Shown here: positions 48,119-56,598 of the stretch, piece by piece
Position numbering within the stretch: the stretch's first letter is position 1
Layout of the letters: every line of letters begins with the position of its first letter
Assembly (NCBI RefSeq): GCF_009905545.1
Contig: NZ_JAAALB010000001.1
Span: 248,001-312,000 of the forward strand
Direction of reading: 5' to 3'
Origin: Cellulophaga sp. BC115SP
Lineage (GTDB): Bacteria; Bacteroidota; Bacteroidia; Cytophagales; Spirosomataceae
Length of the DNA: 64,000 nt
The notes under the pieces: generated by a model
Told to the model about the DNA's origin: nothing
What the model saw: only the letters and a program-made list of their open reading frames with translations
Database searches by the model: none
Translations under genes and position numbers: made by a program

Positions 48119-48262
48119 TTATTTCGGATTGTAGATTTTTGAATTCGGATTTCATGAACACCCTTTTCTAAAAAGTTTAGAGAAGGGTGTTTTTTTATGC
48201 TGCTACTATGTTAGAATGCTGATACCTTTTAATCCGAAATCAGCCATCTCAAATCTGCAATC
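48119..48262. repeat. Intergenic inverted repeat of GGATTTCGGA type, copy C, enclosing a terminator
   Basis: The left part (48121-48153, ATTTCGGATTGTAG then ATTTTTGAATTCGGATTTC) and right part (48231-48262, AATCCGAAATCAGCC then ATCTCAAATCTGCAATC) are imperfect inverse complements and share motifs with copies A and B. The SusD terminator sits in the loop between the arms. Confidence 0.65.
48157..48191 (+). terminator. Terminator of the second SusCD unit
   Basis: AACACCCTTTTCTA (48157-48170) pairs with TAGAGAAGGGTGTT (48178-48191) over 14 bases with one G-T pair and a 7-base loop, followed by a T-run. Confidence 0.9.
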
Positions 48263-48694
48263 TCATTGGTTGTTATAATAAGTAAAATCCTTTGTGATTT
48301 TTCCATTCTGTAAGGTAAAAATCGTGCAGATGGGTAACTCAAAAGTATTGCTTGGCATAGAGCCTTTCGAGATAAACTCTACTATGATATGGTTCGAATC
48401 TGAAGGATAAACACTAATAACACTGTCCCGAATATCTGGAAACATTTTGGCTAGTTCGGTATATTTAGCAATAGTTTGCTGCTGTGATTGCTTAACAGTA
48501 CCATTACCAAAAGAGGGGTCCTTAAAATCTGCGGAGTCGACATACATCGCTGCCATTGACTTAAAATCATGACGGTTAAAGTGTTCAAAGTAGGTTTTGA
48601 CAAAGGCCTCTGCTTTTTGTTTATTGGAATCTTCTTTTTGAGATTGACAACTCCAAAGGGTCATCACCGATAGTATTACAAATAGATTTTTCAT
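48263..48694 (-). CDS. NTF2/SnoaL-like lipoprotein
   Basis: The 143-residue protein has a lipoprotein signal (LSVMTLWSC, Cys at residue 16) and then a SnoaL/NTF2-like domain (AEAFVKTYFEHFNRHDFKSMAAMYVDSADF interrupted normally, then KYTELAKMFPDIRDSVISVY and TIFTLQNGKITKDFTYY). The fold is a small cone that binds ligands or catalyses varied reactions; many exported copies in Bacteroidota have no known role. It is probably periplasmic and monocistronic. Confidence 0.82.
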   Translation of the reverse strand: MKNLFVILSVMTLWSCQSQKEDSNKQKAEAFVKTYFEHFNRHDFKSMAAMYVDSADFKDPSFGNGTVKQSQQQTIAKYTELAKMFPDIRDSVISVYPSDSNHIIVEFISKGSMPSNTFELPICTIFTLQNGKITKDFTYYNNQ

Positions 48695-48793
48695 AGCAAT
48701 AAAGGTTTATGTGGAGGGTATGTAAATGATGAGATAAAGCTATCATCTAAGAAGTTTGTAACTAAAATACCTGATTATCAATACTATTCCAAA

Positions 48794-49594
48794 TCACATC
48801 TGGTTACTCACAAACGCAATAACCTGTGCGGCAGGAATCAAAAGTGCTTGCGCCAATACCGTTCCCAATAATCTTGAAATCATCATAAAAGAGATATTGA
48901 AACGAAATCGGCTCTCGCTTATTTCTTTTGACATAAATTGGTCAGTCAAAATAGACAAATATGGATCGATAAAAACAAACAAAATGATTGTAGAAAACCC
49001 ATTGATTAGTGCGGACAAATTACTGGCGGTACTTCTATAGGTAGGGTTCAAATATCCTGCATAAACGGAAGCAATAACCCCAACAGAAAGAATGGCTGTA
49101 GCCAGCATATTGAGAATAAAAATCTTCCAAGGATAATTTTCTTGTCCTTGCAACATCCTCCAATTAGTCCATTGTGGCAGAACAGAATAAGATTTGACCT
49201 TTTGCCAAAATTGTTCTTTTCTTAGAAAGCTTCCCATCATTTTCCCGAAAGTCTTTACCTGATAAAACTCCAAAATCGCACGGTGGAATATTCGCTGGAC
49301 ACTCGGAGTCAGTACTATGCCCATGACCGTGGCTATGGTAAACGACAACAATATCATCCTAAAAATAAGTGTTGTATTGTCCAAATCAGCATCAATGGTT
49401 TTCTCTACATAGTTGGCAAGTAATGGGGCTTGAAAACCATTAGCAGTTCTAGAAATTACATTGAGAATATTGAAGAGCGAAAATGCCAAAGCTATCTTGC
49501 CTGTCCGAATGCCAGCAATACGTGCAGCAAAAGAAAAGGTGGCAATCAGGTTTATTACGAGGTTTAAAACTAAAATAATAATCACTATTTTCAT
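48794..49594 (-). CDS. amj: Amj-family (DUF2837) alternative lipid II flippase
   Basis: The 266-residue protein has about six membrane helices. Its N-terminus (NLIATFSFAARIAGIRTGKIALAFSLFNILNVISRTANGFQAPL, shown in parts: SFAARIAGIRTGKIALA, SRTANGFQAPL) matches the Amj/YdaH family, first described in B. subtilis as a lipid II flippase that can replace MurJ. It lies directly after BlaI and the M56 peptidase on the same strand. The 77-base spacer is almost filled by the stem-loop at 49611-49668, which leaves little room for a separate promoter. It may therefore be transcribed by read-through from the BlaI-controlled promoter. Confidence 0.8.
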   Translation of the reverse strand: MKIVIIILVLNLVINLIATFSFAARIAGIRTGKIALAFSLFNILNVISRTANGFQAPLLANYVEKTIDADLDNTTLIFRMILLSFTIATVMGIVLTPSVQRIFHRAILEFYQVKTFGKMMGSFLRKEQFWQKVKSYSVLPQWTNWRMLQGQENYPWKIFILNMLATAILSVGVIASVYAGYLNPTYRSTASNLSALINGFSTIILFVFIDPYLSILTDQFMSKEISESRFRFNISFMMISRLLGTVLAQALLIPAAQVIAFVSNQM

Positions 49595-49610
49595 CTGAAG
49601 AACTGGTTAG

Positions 49611-49668
49611 AAATTTGAAAAGGGATTCGAAAGGAAAATTACTCCTTTTCGAATCCCTTTTCAAATTT
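49611..49668 (-). terminator. Long stem-loop between the BlaR1-like gene and amj
   Basis: 49611-49635 (AAATTTGAAAAGGGATTCGA then AAGGA) and 49643-49668 are inverse complements with a single one-base bulge, giving a stem of about 25 pairs and a 7-base loop. It starts 4 bases beyond the stop of the M56 gene. It may end the blaI-blaR1 transcript or act as an attenuator before amj. Confidence 0.8.
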
Positions 49669-49671
49669 TCA

Positions 49672-51030
49672 TTATTTTACCAACACTATTCCTAGAAGTT
49701 TTTTATCCTCTCCATCACCAGTTTTACTAAAGAAATGAGGGTTTGCCAAAGCTTCTTTTTTGTAAACATTTTCGTAATAGTTATTCGTCATTAAGTCAAT
49801 TTGGTATTTCCGTTGACCTACTTGTGCATTTTTAAAAAGTCGACTGACAAAGTAATTTGAAAAGTCTTCAGGTTTGTATTTCGCTAGCGTTTGATATGGC
49901 ACACGTTTTCCATCAATCCAAATACCACAACGTGGGTGCGTCCAGATTTTTAGCATTTCAGCAGTTGGTCGTTCGAAGGGTAAATAGCTCGGCTTTTTCA
50001 GGGTTTCTCGTTCTTCCTGAGTTAATTCAGCATAGGTTTTCATTATTTCATGTCGGCTATTTGGTTTACTTGGATAAAAGGTTGTAACCAAATATTTCAC
50101 TTTGTTGGAATCAATTGCTACAGGCATTGGTTTCTGAATCTTTTTCTCGTTTTTTTGCCCTAAAGACCAGTCTGAAAATCCAGCAATTAATACCAAAATT
50201 AAAGGCAAACAAGCTACGCCACGCAAGATACGTGCGGTTACGGAGGTGTGATGTGTCATCATAAGAAAACGTTTTTTAGTAATAGAAAAGGTTGAACTGC
50301 TTGTTAAATAAAGAGCATTACCTGTGACGTTTTGAAGTAAAAGTTGCTGATAGGTCGGTACCTGTGTATGAGCGAGAACTTCTCTGTCAGCCAAAAATTC
50401 ATGATTCAATTGAATGGCTTTTTTGTACAAATACAAGATGGGATTCCACCAAAAAACTATCAGAAATACCTCAACGAAAAGAATATCCCAAGTATGTTTT
50501 TGCTTTACATGAGTCAATTCATGCAAAAGAATATCTGATTCAATTCCTTTGGTTTGATAAATGGACTTGTTTAAAAAGATGTAGTTCCAAAAACTAAACG
50601 GAGCGATTTTCTCCTCAATCAATACCAAATGAGCATTTTGGTGTATTAGCTTCTCGTTATTCACAGCTTTGCGAGTAATCAGATACAGTCCTCGCAAAAA
50701 TCTGAACAACATCACTCCTAGTATTAGACCATAGATGTAGAACCCAATGGGCATTTCGACTGTAGGCTCATCACTCGGTTGAATTGGCTCAATCGTAGGT
50801 ATGTTCCCATCAATCGCATTTGCATTTTTTATAGGTAGAACTATTTCCATAACATGTTCTTGATACCATGGAATCTCGAATGAAATCAACGGAATCGACG
50901 TACTCAAGACTAATCCTATGAGTAAAAAATAGCGCTTGAACACATGAAAGTTTTCACCTTCGAGACATAGTTTATAAAATAGGTATATCAAACCCAGACA
51001 GGCTGAAAATTTGAGTAGATAGAGTGTCAT
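49672..51030 (-). CDS. BlaR1-like M56-family membrane metallopeptidase
   Basis: The 452-residue protein has N-terminal membrane helices (about 5-20, 33-50, 97-115), the zinc motif HELTH (170-174), a third ligand Glu (NHEFLADREV, about 211) and another helix after residue 260. In BlaR1/MecR1 the peptidase is activated by an outside signal and inactivates the repressor BlaI. The C-terminal region here (about 180 residues) lacks the penicillin-binding SxxK/SxN/KTG sensor of classic BlaR1, so the signal is probably different. Its start overlaps the blaI stop by 4 bases (ATGA), which implies translational coupling. Confidence 0.9.
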   Translation of the reverse strand: MTLYLLKFSACLGLIYLFYKLCLEGENFHVFKRYFLLIGLVLSTSIPLISFEIPWYQEHVMEIVLPIKNANAIDGNIPTIEPIQPSDEPTVEMPIGFYIYGLILGVMLFRFLRGLYLITRKAVNNEKLIHQNAHLVLIEEKIAPFSFWNYIFLNKSIYQTKGIESDILLHELTHVKQKHTWDILFVEVFLIVFWWNPILYLYKKAIQLNHEFLADREVLAHTQVPTYQQLLLQNVTGNALYLTSSSTFSITKKRFLMMTHHTSVTARILRGVACLPLILVLIAGFSDWSLGQKNEKKIQKPMPVAIDSNKVKYLVTTFYPSKPNSRHEIMKTYAELTQEERETLKKPSYLPFERPTAEMLKIWTHPRCGIWIDGKRVPYQTLAKYKPEDFSNYFVSRLFKNAQVGQRKYQIDLMTNNYYENVYKKEALANPHFFSKTGDGEDKKLLGIVLVK

Positions 51031-51398
51031 TGCTGTTTCTGTTGAAGTTGATCATCAATGATTTTTTTCAATTCTTCTAATTCTTCTGTACTCATTTCAC
51101 TTTGTTGAGTAAAGAAGGACGCAAACTGTCCTACCGAGTTGTTAAAGAAATTCTTAATGAGTCCTTTTACGTGCTTCGTAAAATAATCGTCTTTGGATAC
51201 AAGTGGGTAATACTCCCTCGAATTTCCGTATTCGCGATATGCCACAAATCCTTTATCAATCATTCGTTTCAATAAAGTTGCTACGGTAGTCGTGGCTGGT
51301 TTGGGGTCAGGATATGCCTCTAGTAAATCTTTCATAAAGGCTTTTTCCTTCTGCCAAAGGTATTCCATCAGTTTTTCTTCAGTCTCTGAAAGCTTCAT
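51027..51398 (-). CDS. BlaI/MecI/CopY-family repressor
   Basis: The 123-residue protein has the BlaI winged helix (SETEEKLMEYLWQKEKAFMKDL, in parts, then ATTTVATLLKRMIDKGFVAY and GNSREYYPLV) and a C-terminal dimerisation helix (STEELEELKKIIDDQL). Such repressors bind TACA/TGTA palindromes and are removed by the partner M56 peptidase. A near-ideal operator lies 18 bases upstream of the start. No beta-lactamase gene is in the window, so the regulon beyond its own operon is unknown. Confidence 0.92.
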   Translation of the reverse strand: MKLSETEEKLMEYLWQKEKAFMKDLLEAYPDPKPATTTVATLLKRMIDKGFVAYREYGNSREYYPLVSKDDYFTKHVKGLIKNFFNNSVGQFASFFTQQSEMSTEELEELKKIIDDQLQQKQQ

Positions 51399-51415
51399 TT
51401 CTATATATTTAGAAT

Positions 51416-51437
51416 TTACTCTACAAATGTAGAGTAA
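51416..51437 (-). promoter_or_regulatory. BlaI operator overlapping the -7 promoter element
   Basis: TTACTCTACA (51416-51425), AA and TGTAGAGTAA (51428-51437) form a perfect palindrome with the BlaI-type core CTACA-N2-TGTAG. On the minus strand its centre reads TACATTTG, an exact TAnnTTTG -7 element, and TTG lies 19 bases further upstream. Bound repressor would cover the promoter of blaI-blaR1, giving autorepression. Confidence 0.85.
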
Positions 51438-51520
51438 AAAATTAAATACGCAATACTAAATTGATTTTTTTGGAAAAAATGATGGGATGTACTGAGGCTA
51501 CAACTGTCTAGTTCGAGGCA

Positions 51521-52261
51521 TTATTGACAATTAACATAGTTTGTGGTGGGCATTTTTTCCCATCCATTCGCAGGAATTTTATCTATAGAAGTAACACAAA
51601 TAGATTTAAGTCCATAAATCTGCAATTTACATTGTTGTAGCTTGGTATTTTGCCTTAAATCAATTGATTCCAACTTGTTATACATAATCCATGAAGCATA
51701 AAGCTCCACTAGATTTGTCAGTTGAGATACATTGAACGAGCTTAAACTACTTCCTGTACAATTCAAGACTTTAAGCTGAGTGGAGTTATTCAAGAAATCT
51801 AAATTTGAAATATTGGTATAGGCACAATTAAGATTTTGGAGATTGGCGAAGGGGCTTAATTGTATGGTTTGGATTTGTTTATAGTCGGTTACACCAGCAA
51901 TCAACTCTTGAATACCTGAGCATTTTATATAAGTCAGTTTATGGTTTTTACTCAAATCTAAAGTGGATAAGGAATTGTAGGAACAATCAAGATATGTTAG
52001 GTTTTCAAACTCCTCTATTCCTGCGAGGTTTGAAATGGTGTTAGTAATGTTTGAAACATCTCCTTGAATCAGTAAGGTATCCACTTTCATGGCATCTATT
52101 TTTGATATTTTCCCATTTACTTGCTGGTCGGAATCAATTCCTTTGGTGACAAGCATTTTTTCAAAAATAGGGTCATTAATCGTGACTGCTTCAGCAATAT
52201 CTTCCGTTTTTTTACAACTTAGTAAAACAAAGAAAGGTAATAAGTATAGTAGATTTTTCAT
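51521..52261 (-). CDS. Leucine-rich-repeat lipoprotein
   Basis: The 246-residue protein has a lipoprotein signal (LLPFFVLLSC, Cys at residue 16) and starts its mature part with INDPIFEKMLVTKGIDSD, a cap commonly seen before leucine-rich repeats in Bacteroidota. About six repeats follow (LTYLDCSYNSLSTLDLSKN, LQNLNCAYTNISNLDF, LKVLNCTGSSLSSF). It ends SICVTSIDKIPANGWEK, again typical for these proteins. It probably acts at the outer membrane in binding; the partner is unknown. Confidence 0.85.
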   Translation of the reverse strand: MKNLLYLLPFFVLLSCKKTEDIAEAVTINDPIFEKMLVTKGIDSDQQVNGKISKIDAMKVDTLLIQGDVSNITNTISNLAGIEEFENLTYLDCSYNSLSTLDLSKNHKLTYIKCSGIQELIAGVTDYKQIQTIQLSPFANLQNLNCAYTNISNLDFLNNSTQLKVLNCTGSSLSSFNVSQLTNLVELYASWIMYNKLESIDLRQNTKLQQCKLQIYGLKSICVTSIDKIPANGWEKMPTTNYVNCQ

Positions 52262-52290
52262 AGGTATGATGGTTTTAGAACTGAATCGCT

Positions 52291-52320
52291 CTAGTCCAAG
52301 ACTTGATCTTGAACTAGTAA
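52291..52320. repeat. GTCCAAGACT...TCTTGAACTAGTA element, copy 2
   Basis: TAGTCCAAGACTTGA then TCTTGAACTAGTAA resembles 19448-19475 closely. It is an imperfect palindrome in itself. It lies between the PAS gene and the leucine-rich-repeat gene. Confidence 0.6.
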
Positions 52321-52336
52321 TTTTTTACGTCTTCTA

Positions 52337-53722
52337 TTATTTTTTTCCTTTATAATCTCGGTAGGTATCTGCTACAATTTTGTGAATCACTTTATCTAGT
52401 GTTTCTACTTCTTGTTCGAGAAAAGTCCAAGTAGGAATCGAACGAAAAGCCTCATAATCCATATTGATGAGGTCTATTAAACCTTTGATATTAGCCACTG
52501 GTCGACGAATTTCATGAGAATGTTGCCATGCAATTTTTTCTAAAATCTGCACTTGATCCTTTAGTTGAATTTCGTTTTGAGTACGAGCGGTTACATCTTG
52601 AATCATGGCTAACACTAACTGTTTACCATTAACAATAAAAGAATTGAGACTAACCTCTACAATTAATTCTTTGCCATCTTTTGTAATAGCAGGAATAAAC
52701 CTTCCTGCTCCCATGTGATACATTCTTGGTGTTTCTAGGTACTCGGCAGTGTGCAAATGATGGGTATTTTTAAAACGAGAAGGTATCAGCAAATCAATAT
52801 GTTGATTCATAATTTCTTGATGTGTATAACCAAAAATCTTCTCAGTCTCAGGATTACTCAAGGTAATTTTCATTTGATCATTAACGATCAAAATGGCAAT
52901 AGGTGCTGTTTCAATGATACGACGGAACTTCATTTCGCTTTCCTGCATAGAGATTTCGGCATTCTTTTTTTCATCTATGCTAAACGACTGCACCACTACA
53001 CCAAGTAATTGTTTATGCTTATCAAAAACAGGGTACATTTTTACAGTAAACCATATTTCCTCACCATAAGCCGTTTTCGTGAGCATTTCCTGTTCAATCG
53101 TTTGTCCCTCACACGCAAGCGTAAATAAGTCTAGTAATTGCTGTGGTTCTTTGGCATAAATAAATTCACGAAAGTCAGCTCCAACATAGATTTTTTTACC
53201 AATATTTTCAAATAGCCTTTGAGCAATTGCATGATTAAATTGTAACACTTTAAAGTACTTACTAATCAGGATTAATCCTTCTGTATTGTTGGCAAAAATC
53301 GCTTCAAATGTAGTGTTTGCTAACTCAAGTGCTAATTCCGCTTTCTTTTGAGCGTCAATATTTTTGATATATAAGGCTATACCAATAAGCTCATGGTTTG
53401 CATCATAAACGGGATTCATTTTGTACTCAAGCCAAATGGTAATATCACCAACAATAGCCTCATTCTGAACGATTGTAATCTCCCCTCCTAAAGCTTTCTG
53501 AAAACTTTCGGCATATAACTGCCTTGTGGATTCAAAGAGATAGTCGTGATAATCATCGCCTATTTGAAGTGCTTTATTGAAAAATCGGGAAATCGTTTGT
53601 TGAAGAGTACGATTAAAAAGAATAACAGAATGGTTGGCAGAAAGTAATACAAAACTCTCAGGTGAACTATCGAGTATCGCCTTAAAGGTATCATTTAATG
53701 GGATTTCAGATGAGTTTAGCAT
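52337..53722 (-). CDS. PAS-domain signalling protein with HisKA box but no ATPase domain
   Basis: The 461-residue soluble protein has three PAS domains (about 12-130, 140-255 and 265-385; the last is a classic S-box, ETAPIAILIVNDQMKITLSNPETEKIFGYT in parts). Then comes a short coiled coil and a histidine-kinase-like box (HSHEIRRPVANIKGLIDL). The protein ends about 60 residues later (DYRDYKGKK-like end TYRDYKGKK) without the N, G1 or G2 boxes of an ATPase domain. The following 75 bases do not encode one in any frame, so this is not a simple frameshift. It may regulate other kinases or act as a phosphotransfer partner. Confidence 0.85.
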   Translation of the reverse strand: MLNSSEIPLNDTFKAILDSSPESFVLLSANHSVILFNRTLQQTISRFFNKALQIGDDYHDYLFESTRQLYAESFQKALGGEITIVQNEAIVGDITIWLEYKMNPVYDANHELIGIALYIKNIDAQKKAELALELANTTFEAIFANNTEGLILISKYFKVLQFNHAIAQRLFENIGKKIYVGADFREFIYAKEPQQLLDLFTLACEGQTIEQEMLTKTAYGEEIWFTVKMYPVFDKHKQLLGVVVQSFSIDEKKNAEISMQESEMKFRRIIETAPIAILIVNDQMKITLSNPETEKIFGYTHQEIMNQHIDLLIPSRFKNTHHLHTAEYLETPRMYHMGAGRFIPAITKDGKELIVEVSLNSFIVNGKQLVLAMIQDVTARTQNEIQLKDQVQILEKIAWQHSHEIRRPVANIKGLIDLINMDYEAFRSIPTWTFLEQEVETLDKVIHKIVADTYRDYKGKK

Positions 53723-54052
53723 TAGATAGGTATATACCGTAAAAGTGTTAGTAGCGGTTTTTTATAATGGTGATATTTGTTAGTTAACAAATTTACATAG
53801 ATTTCTAATTTTCTACTCTCTTTTTAAAAATAAAGCTTTCAAATGTATGACTATACTTATTTTTGAGTAAAAAATGAGGATATATTGGTATGGGCTTCCA
53901 CTGGACAAACTGGGAGGTTTAATTGATTTCGAATTGTAGAAAAGCGCTGTAGATATACCCATTTGTTATACCTACTGCGCTCATTAAAAGATACCATTTT
54001 ATATTAAACTGTTACTCCATTTTTGTTCCCAAATCATGAAGCAGATAGCTCG
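53723..54052. other. Intergenic region upstream of the PAS gene
   Basis: No gene is present in these 330 bases. They contain the palindrome and candidate promoter at 53775-53795. No terminator for the TonB receptor gene ending at 54053 is clear. Confidence 0.4.
53775..53795 (-). promoter_or_regulatory. Palindrome overlapping a candidate -7 element of the PAS gene
   Basis: ATTTGTTA (53775-53782) and TAACAAAT (53785-53792) are exact inverse complements with a 2-base centre. On the minus strand 53788-53795 reads TAAATTTG, matching TAnnTTTG. The site is about 55 bases before the PAS start. No good -33 TTTG is seen. Confidence 0.4.
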
Positions 54053-56479
54053 TTAAAACTTATAATTATACCCTACCCGAATAACTTGTGTTTCGTAATA
54101 ATCTGCGCTATTGTATTTGAAACCATCGCCATTGATCGTTTTCTTAATTTTCATCGTGTTAAACAAATCTGTTGCATTCACAAACACCTCGTGCTTACCG
54201 TTGTTCATAGACTTTTTCAAGCCTACATCACATGAAAAACGTTGTTGGATGCGTCCTTGTGGAATAAGGTCTGGCGCCAAATAGGTGAATAAAACTTGTA
54301 AGTCCGTTTTGTTGGGTAAATGAATGATATTGTTCCATTTAGTATTCCATGAAACCAACATTTGCTCATCCGAACTCGATATATGTGGGGTCGGATAAAG
54401 GTTCAAAATAGCAAAAGCATTGATTTGATTTCGGTAAACGTTGGCATTGATATTTAACGAATACCAAGGAGCTATTTCCTTGCTAAATACCATCTCTATT
54501 CCCGTATTATAGCTTTTGTTTACGTTCTGAAAAATGGCATAAATCAAGGTACTATTAGGCACTGTGCTCGAAATACGAGTGATAGTTCCGTCTACAATTT
54601 TGTGATACAATGAGGTATAAAAATAACCTTGTGGGATACTGGTTTTATAACCTAATTCTAGACTATTGGTAAACTGTGGCTTGAGGGCAGGATTACCCAC
54701 TTTGATAATTTCTGCATCGTCATATTTCGGAAAAACACGAATATCTACCTCATTGGGGCGGTCTACTCGACGATTGTACAAGAAAGTTAACTGATGATTA
54801 TCACTGATTTTGTAACCCAAACGTACATTCGGGAAAGGTTGTGTGTACGAATATCCATCACTTTTGTATGTATTGTGTGTCGGACTCACCTGATAATTTA
54901 CCGATACATATTCCATACGCAAGCCAATTTCGGCTTCGAGTTTTCGAGTTTCAAAAACCAAATTTCCATAAACCGCAGGAATAGACTCTTTATAGGTTGC
55001 TGGTCCACCCGCCGAAGAATCTAATGGAGAATTAACCCCAGGGAAAAACTGCATATTGGTCGGAATATCACGTTTACGATATTTTACGCCTGTTTCTACT
55101 CTTCCAAATTTGAGCGGTTTGATGTAATCTAAGTTAAAATCTGAAACCGTTTCATCAGAGAGTAATTTGAATGAATCTTTACCCGTAAAAGTCGGCATAG
55201 CATTGGTAAAAAAGTATTTCTCATCCTCACGGTGGAAGGTATAATTGTAACCAAAATTCAGCAAATGCCCAGGGTCTTGAAATTTATGCTGATAGGCAAG
55301 TGTTGCCATAGCAGTAGTTTTCAATTCATCTTCCAAGAATGTCCACAAACGTAGTCTTTTGCTAAAATCTCCGTTAAAAAATGGCTCATCGCCATTATCT
55401 AAGATTTTTTCAGTGCCAAATAAGCCTGAAACAGTCAAGGTATTTTGACTATCCAGAAACCAATCAAAGCCCGCCTTTGAGTTAAAGAAGTTAGTATCGC
55501 GATTACGTTTTAATTGTTGTTTTATGACAGTTCCATCGTCATAAGTACGAGTGGTATATTCGTTTTTGTTGAGCGTATGCGTGTAAAGATTATCTACCTG
55601 AACGAAAGCATTGATTTTATTGGTACGGTAATTTAATGCCAACGATGGATTGATTTTGGGCGTCATCGTGTACTGCGGACGCACATCAGGATAGTTATCT
55701 TGGCGCTGCCAAAGAGCACCCAAACCCGTGGCTAAACCCAATTTTCCATTGAAGCCTTGCTTAATATTTTTCTTCATGATGATATTAATAATCCCTGCAC
55801 TACCGTTGGCGTCGTACTTGGAGCTAGGGTTATTAATTACCTCAATTTTATCGATGTTCGAGGCAGGAATATTATCCAAACCATATTGGGCGTTAAAACC
55901 TGTCAAAGCCGTTTGTTTGCCATCTATTAAGATAGTCACCTTGTCATTGCCCCTTAATGATACCTTTCCGCTTTCGATTGTCACACCTGGTACGCTTTGC
56001 ATAGCTTGCAAAATCGAGCCTCCACTTTGCGAAATATTATTGGCAATAGAAAATACCTTTTTGTCCATTTTGGCACTCACTTCATCGGCTTTTCCTTGTA
56101 CGGTTATCTCCCCTAAAGTTTGTATATTTTCGCTAAGTTCCATAACGGGCAAGTCCAAGAATGCGGAAAGTTTTCCTACGAAAATCTTTTGTTTGGCAAC
56201 ATTAAATCCAACCAATGAAACCGTCAAAACATAATCATTGGGCTTTACATTGGTCAAAGTAAAACGTCCCTCCTCATTCGAGACTGTTCCTGTCACGAAG
56301 GCGCTATCCTTGGCAGTTTTCAAGATAATATTGGCATAAGGCAACACAGTTGTATTAGTCTTATGCTTGATTTGACCCGAAATACTCACAGACGTAACCT
56401 GCGCCTGAGCGACATTTCCAAGCCACATCATCAAGCTTAATAATGTTAGTTTTTGAATGAGAGAGGTTAATGTTTTCAT
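54053..56479 (-). CDS. TonB-dependent receptor, outer-membrane beta-barrel family
   Basis: From the ATG at 56479 the protein has 808 residues; a TTG upstream would add nine. It has a signal peptide (LTLLSLMMWLGNVAQAQ), a carboxypeptidase-regulatory-like domain (SISGQIKHKTNTTVLPYANI), a plug (GEITVQGKADEVS, GGSILQAMQSVPGVTIESG, KVTILIDGKQTAL, IDKIEVINNPSSKYDANGSAGIINI) and a barrel ending YNYKF. This is the OMP_b-brl type of receptor common in Bacteroidota, whose ligands (metal chelates, peptides, others) are mostly unknown. A response regulator and sensor kinase lie just upstream on the same strand and may control it. Confidence 0.9.
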   Translation of the reverse strand: MKTLTSLIQKLTLLSLMMWLGNVAQAQVTSVSISGQIKHKTNTTVLPYANIILKTAKDSAFVTGTVSNEEGRFTLTNVKPNDYVLTVSLVGFNVAKQKIFVGKLSAFLDLPVMELSENIQTLGEITVQGKADEVSAKMDKKVFSIANNISQSGGSILQAMQSVPGVTIESGKVSLRGNDKVTILIDGKQTALTGFNAQYGLDNIPASNIDKIEVINNPSSKYDANGSAGIINIIMKKNIKQGFNGKLGLATGLGALWQRQDNYPDVRPQYTMTPKINPSLALNYRTNKINAFVQVDNLYTHTLNKNEYTTRTYDDGTVIKQQLKRNRDTNFFNSKAGFDWFLDSQNTLTVSGLFGTEKILDNGDEPFFNGDFSKRLRLWTFLEDELKTTAMATLAYQHKFQDPGHLLNFGYNYTFHREDEKYFFTNAMPTFTGKDSFKLLSDETVSDFNLDYIKPLKFGRVETGVKYRKRDIPTNMQFFPGVNSPLDSSAGGPATYKESIPAVYGNLVFETRKLEAEIGLRMEYVSVNYQVSPTHNTYKSDGYSYTQPFPNVRLGYKISDNHQLTFLYNRRVDRPNEVDIRVFPKYDDAEIIKVGNPALKPQFTNSLELGYKTSIPQGYFYTSLYHKIVDGTITRISSTVPNSTLIYAIFQNVNKSYNTGIEMVFSKEIAPWYSLNINANVYRNQINAFAILNLYPTPHISSSDEQMLVSWNTKWNNIIHLPNKTDLQVLFTYLAPDLIPQGRIQQRFSCDVGLKKSMNNGKHEVFVNATDLFNTMKIKKTINGDGFKYNSADYYETQVIRVGYNYKF

Positions 56480-56598
56480 ATAAAATTGTTTGGGGGCTTT
56501 TGGCAATGTGCTTTAAGCAGAATAGTCTTATTCGCTTCAAATATTAGCCAAATGCCTAATATTAATATCCTAGAGCATATTAATTTAATATAATATTG

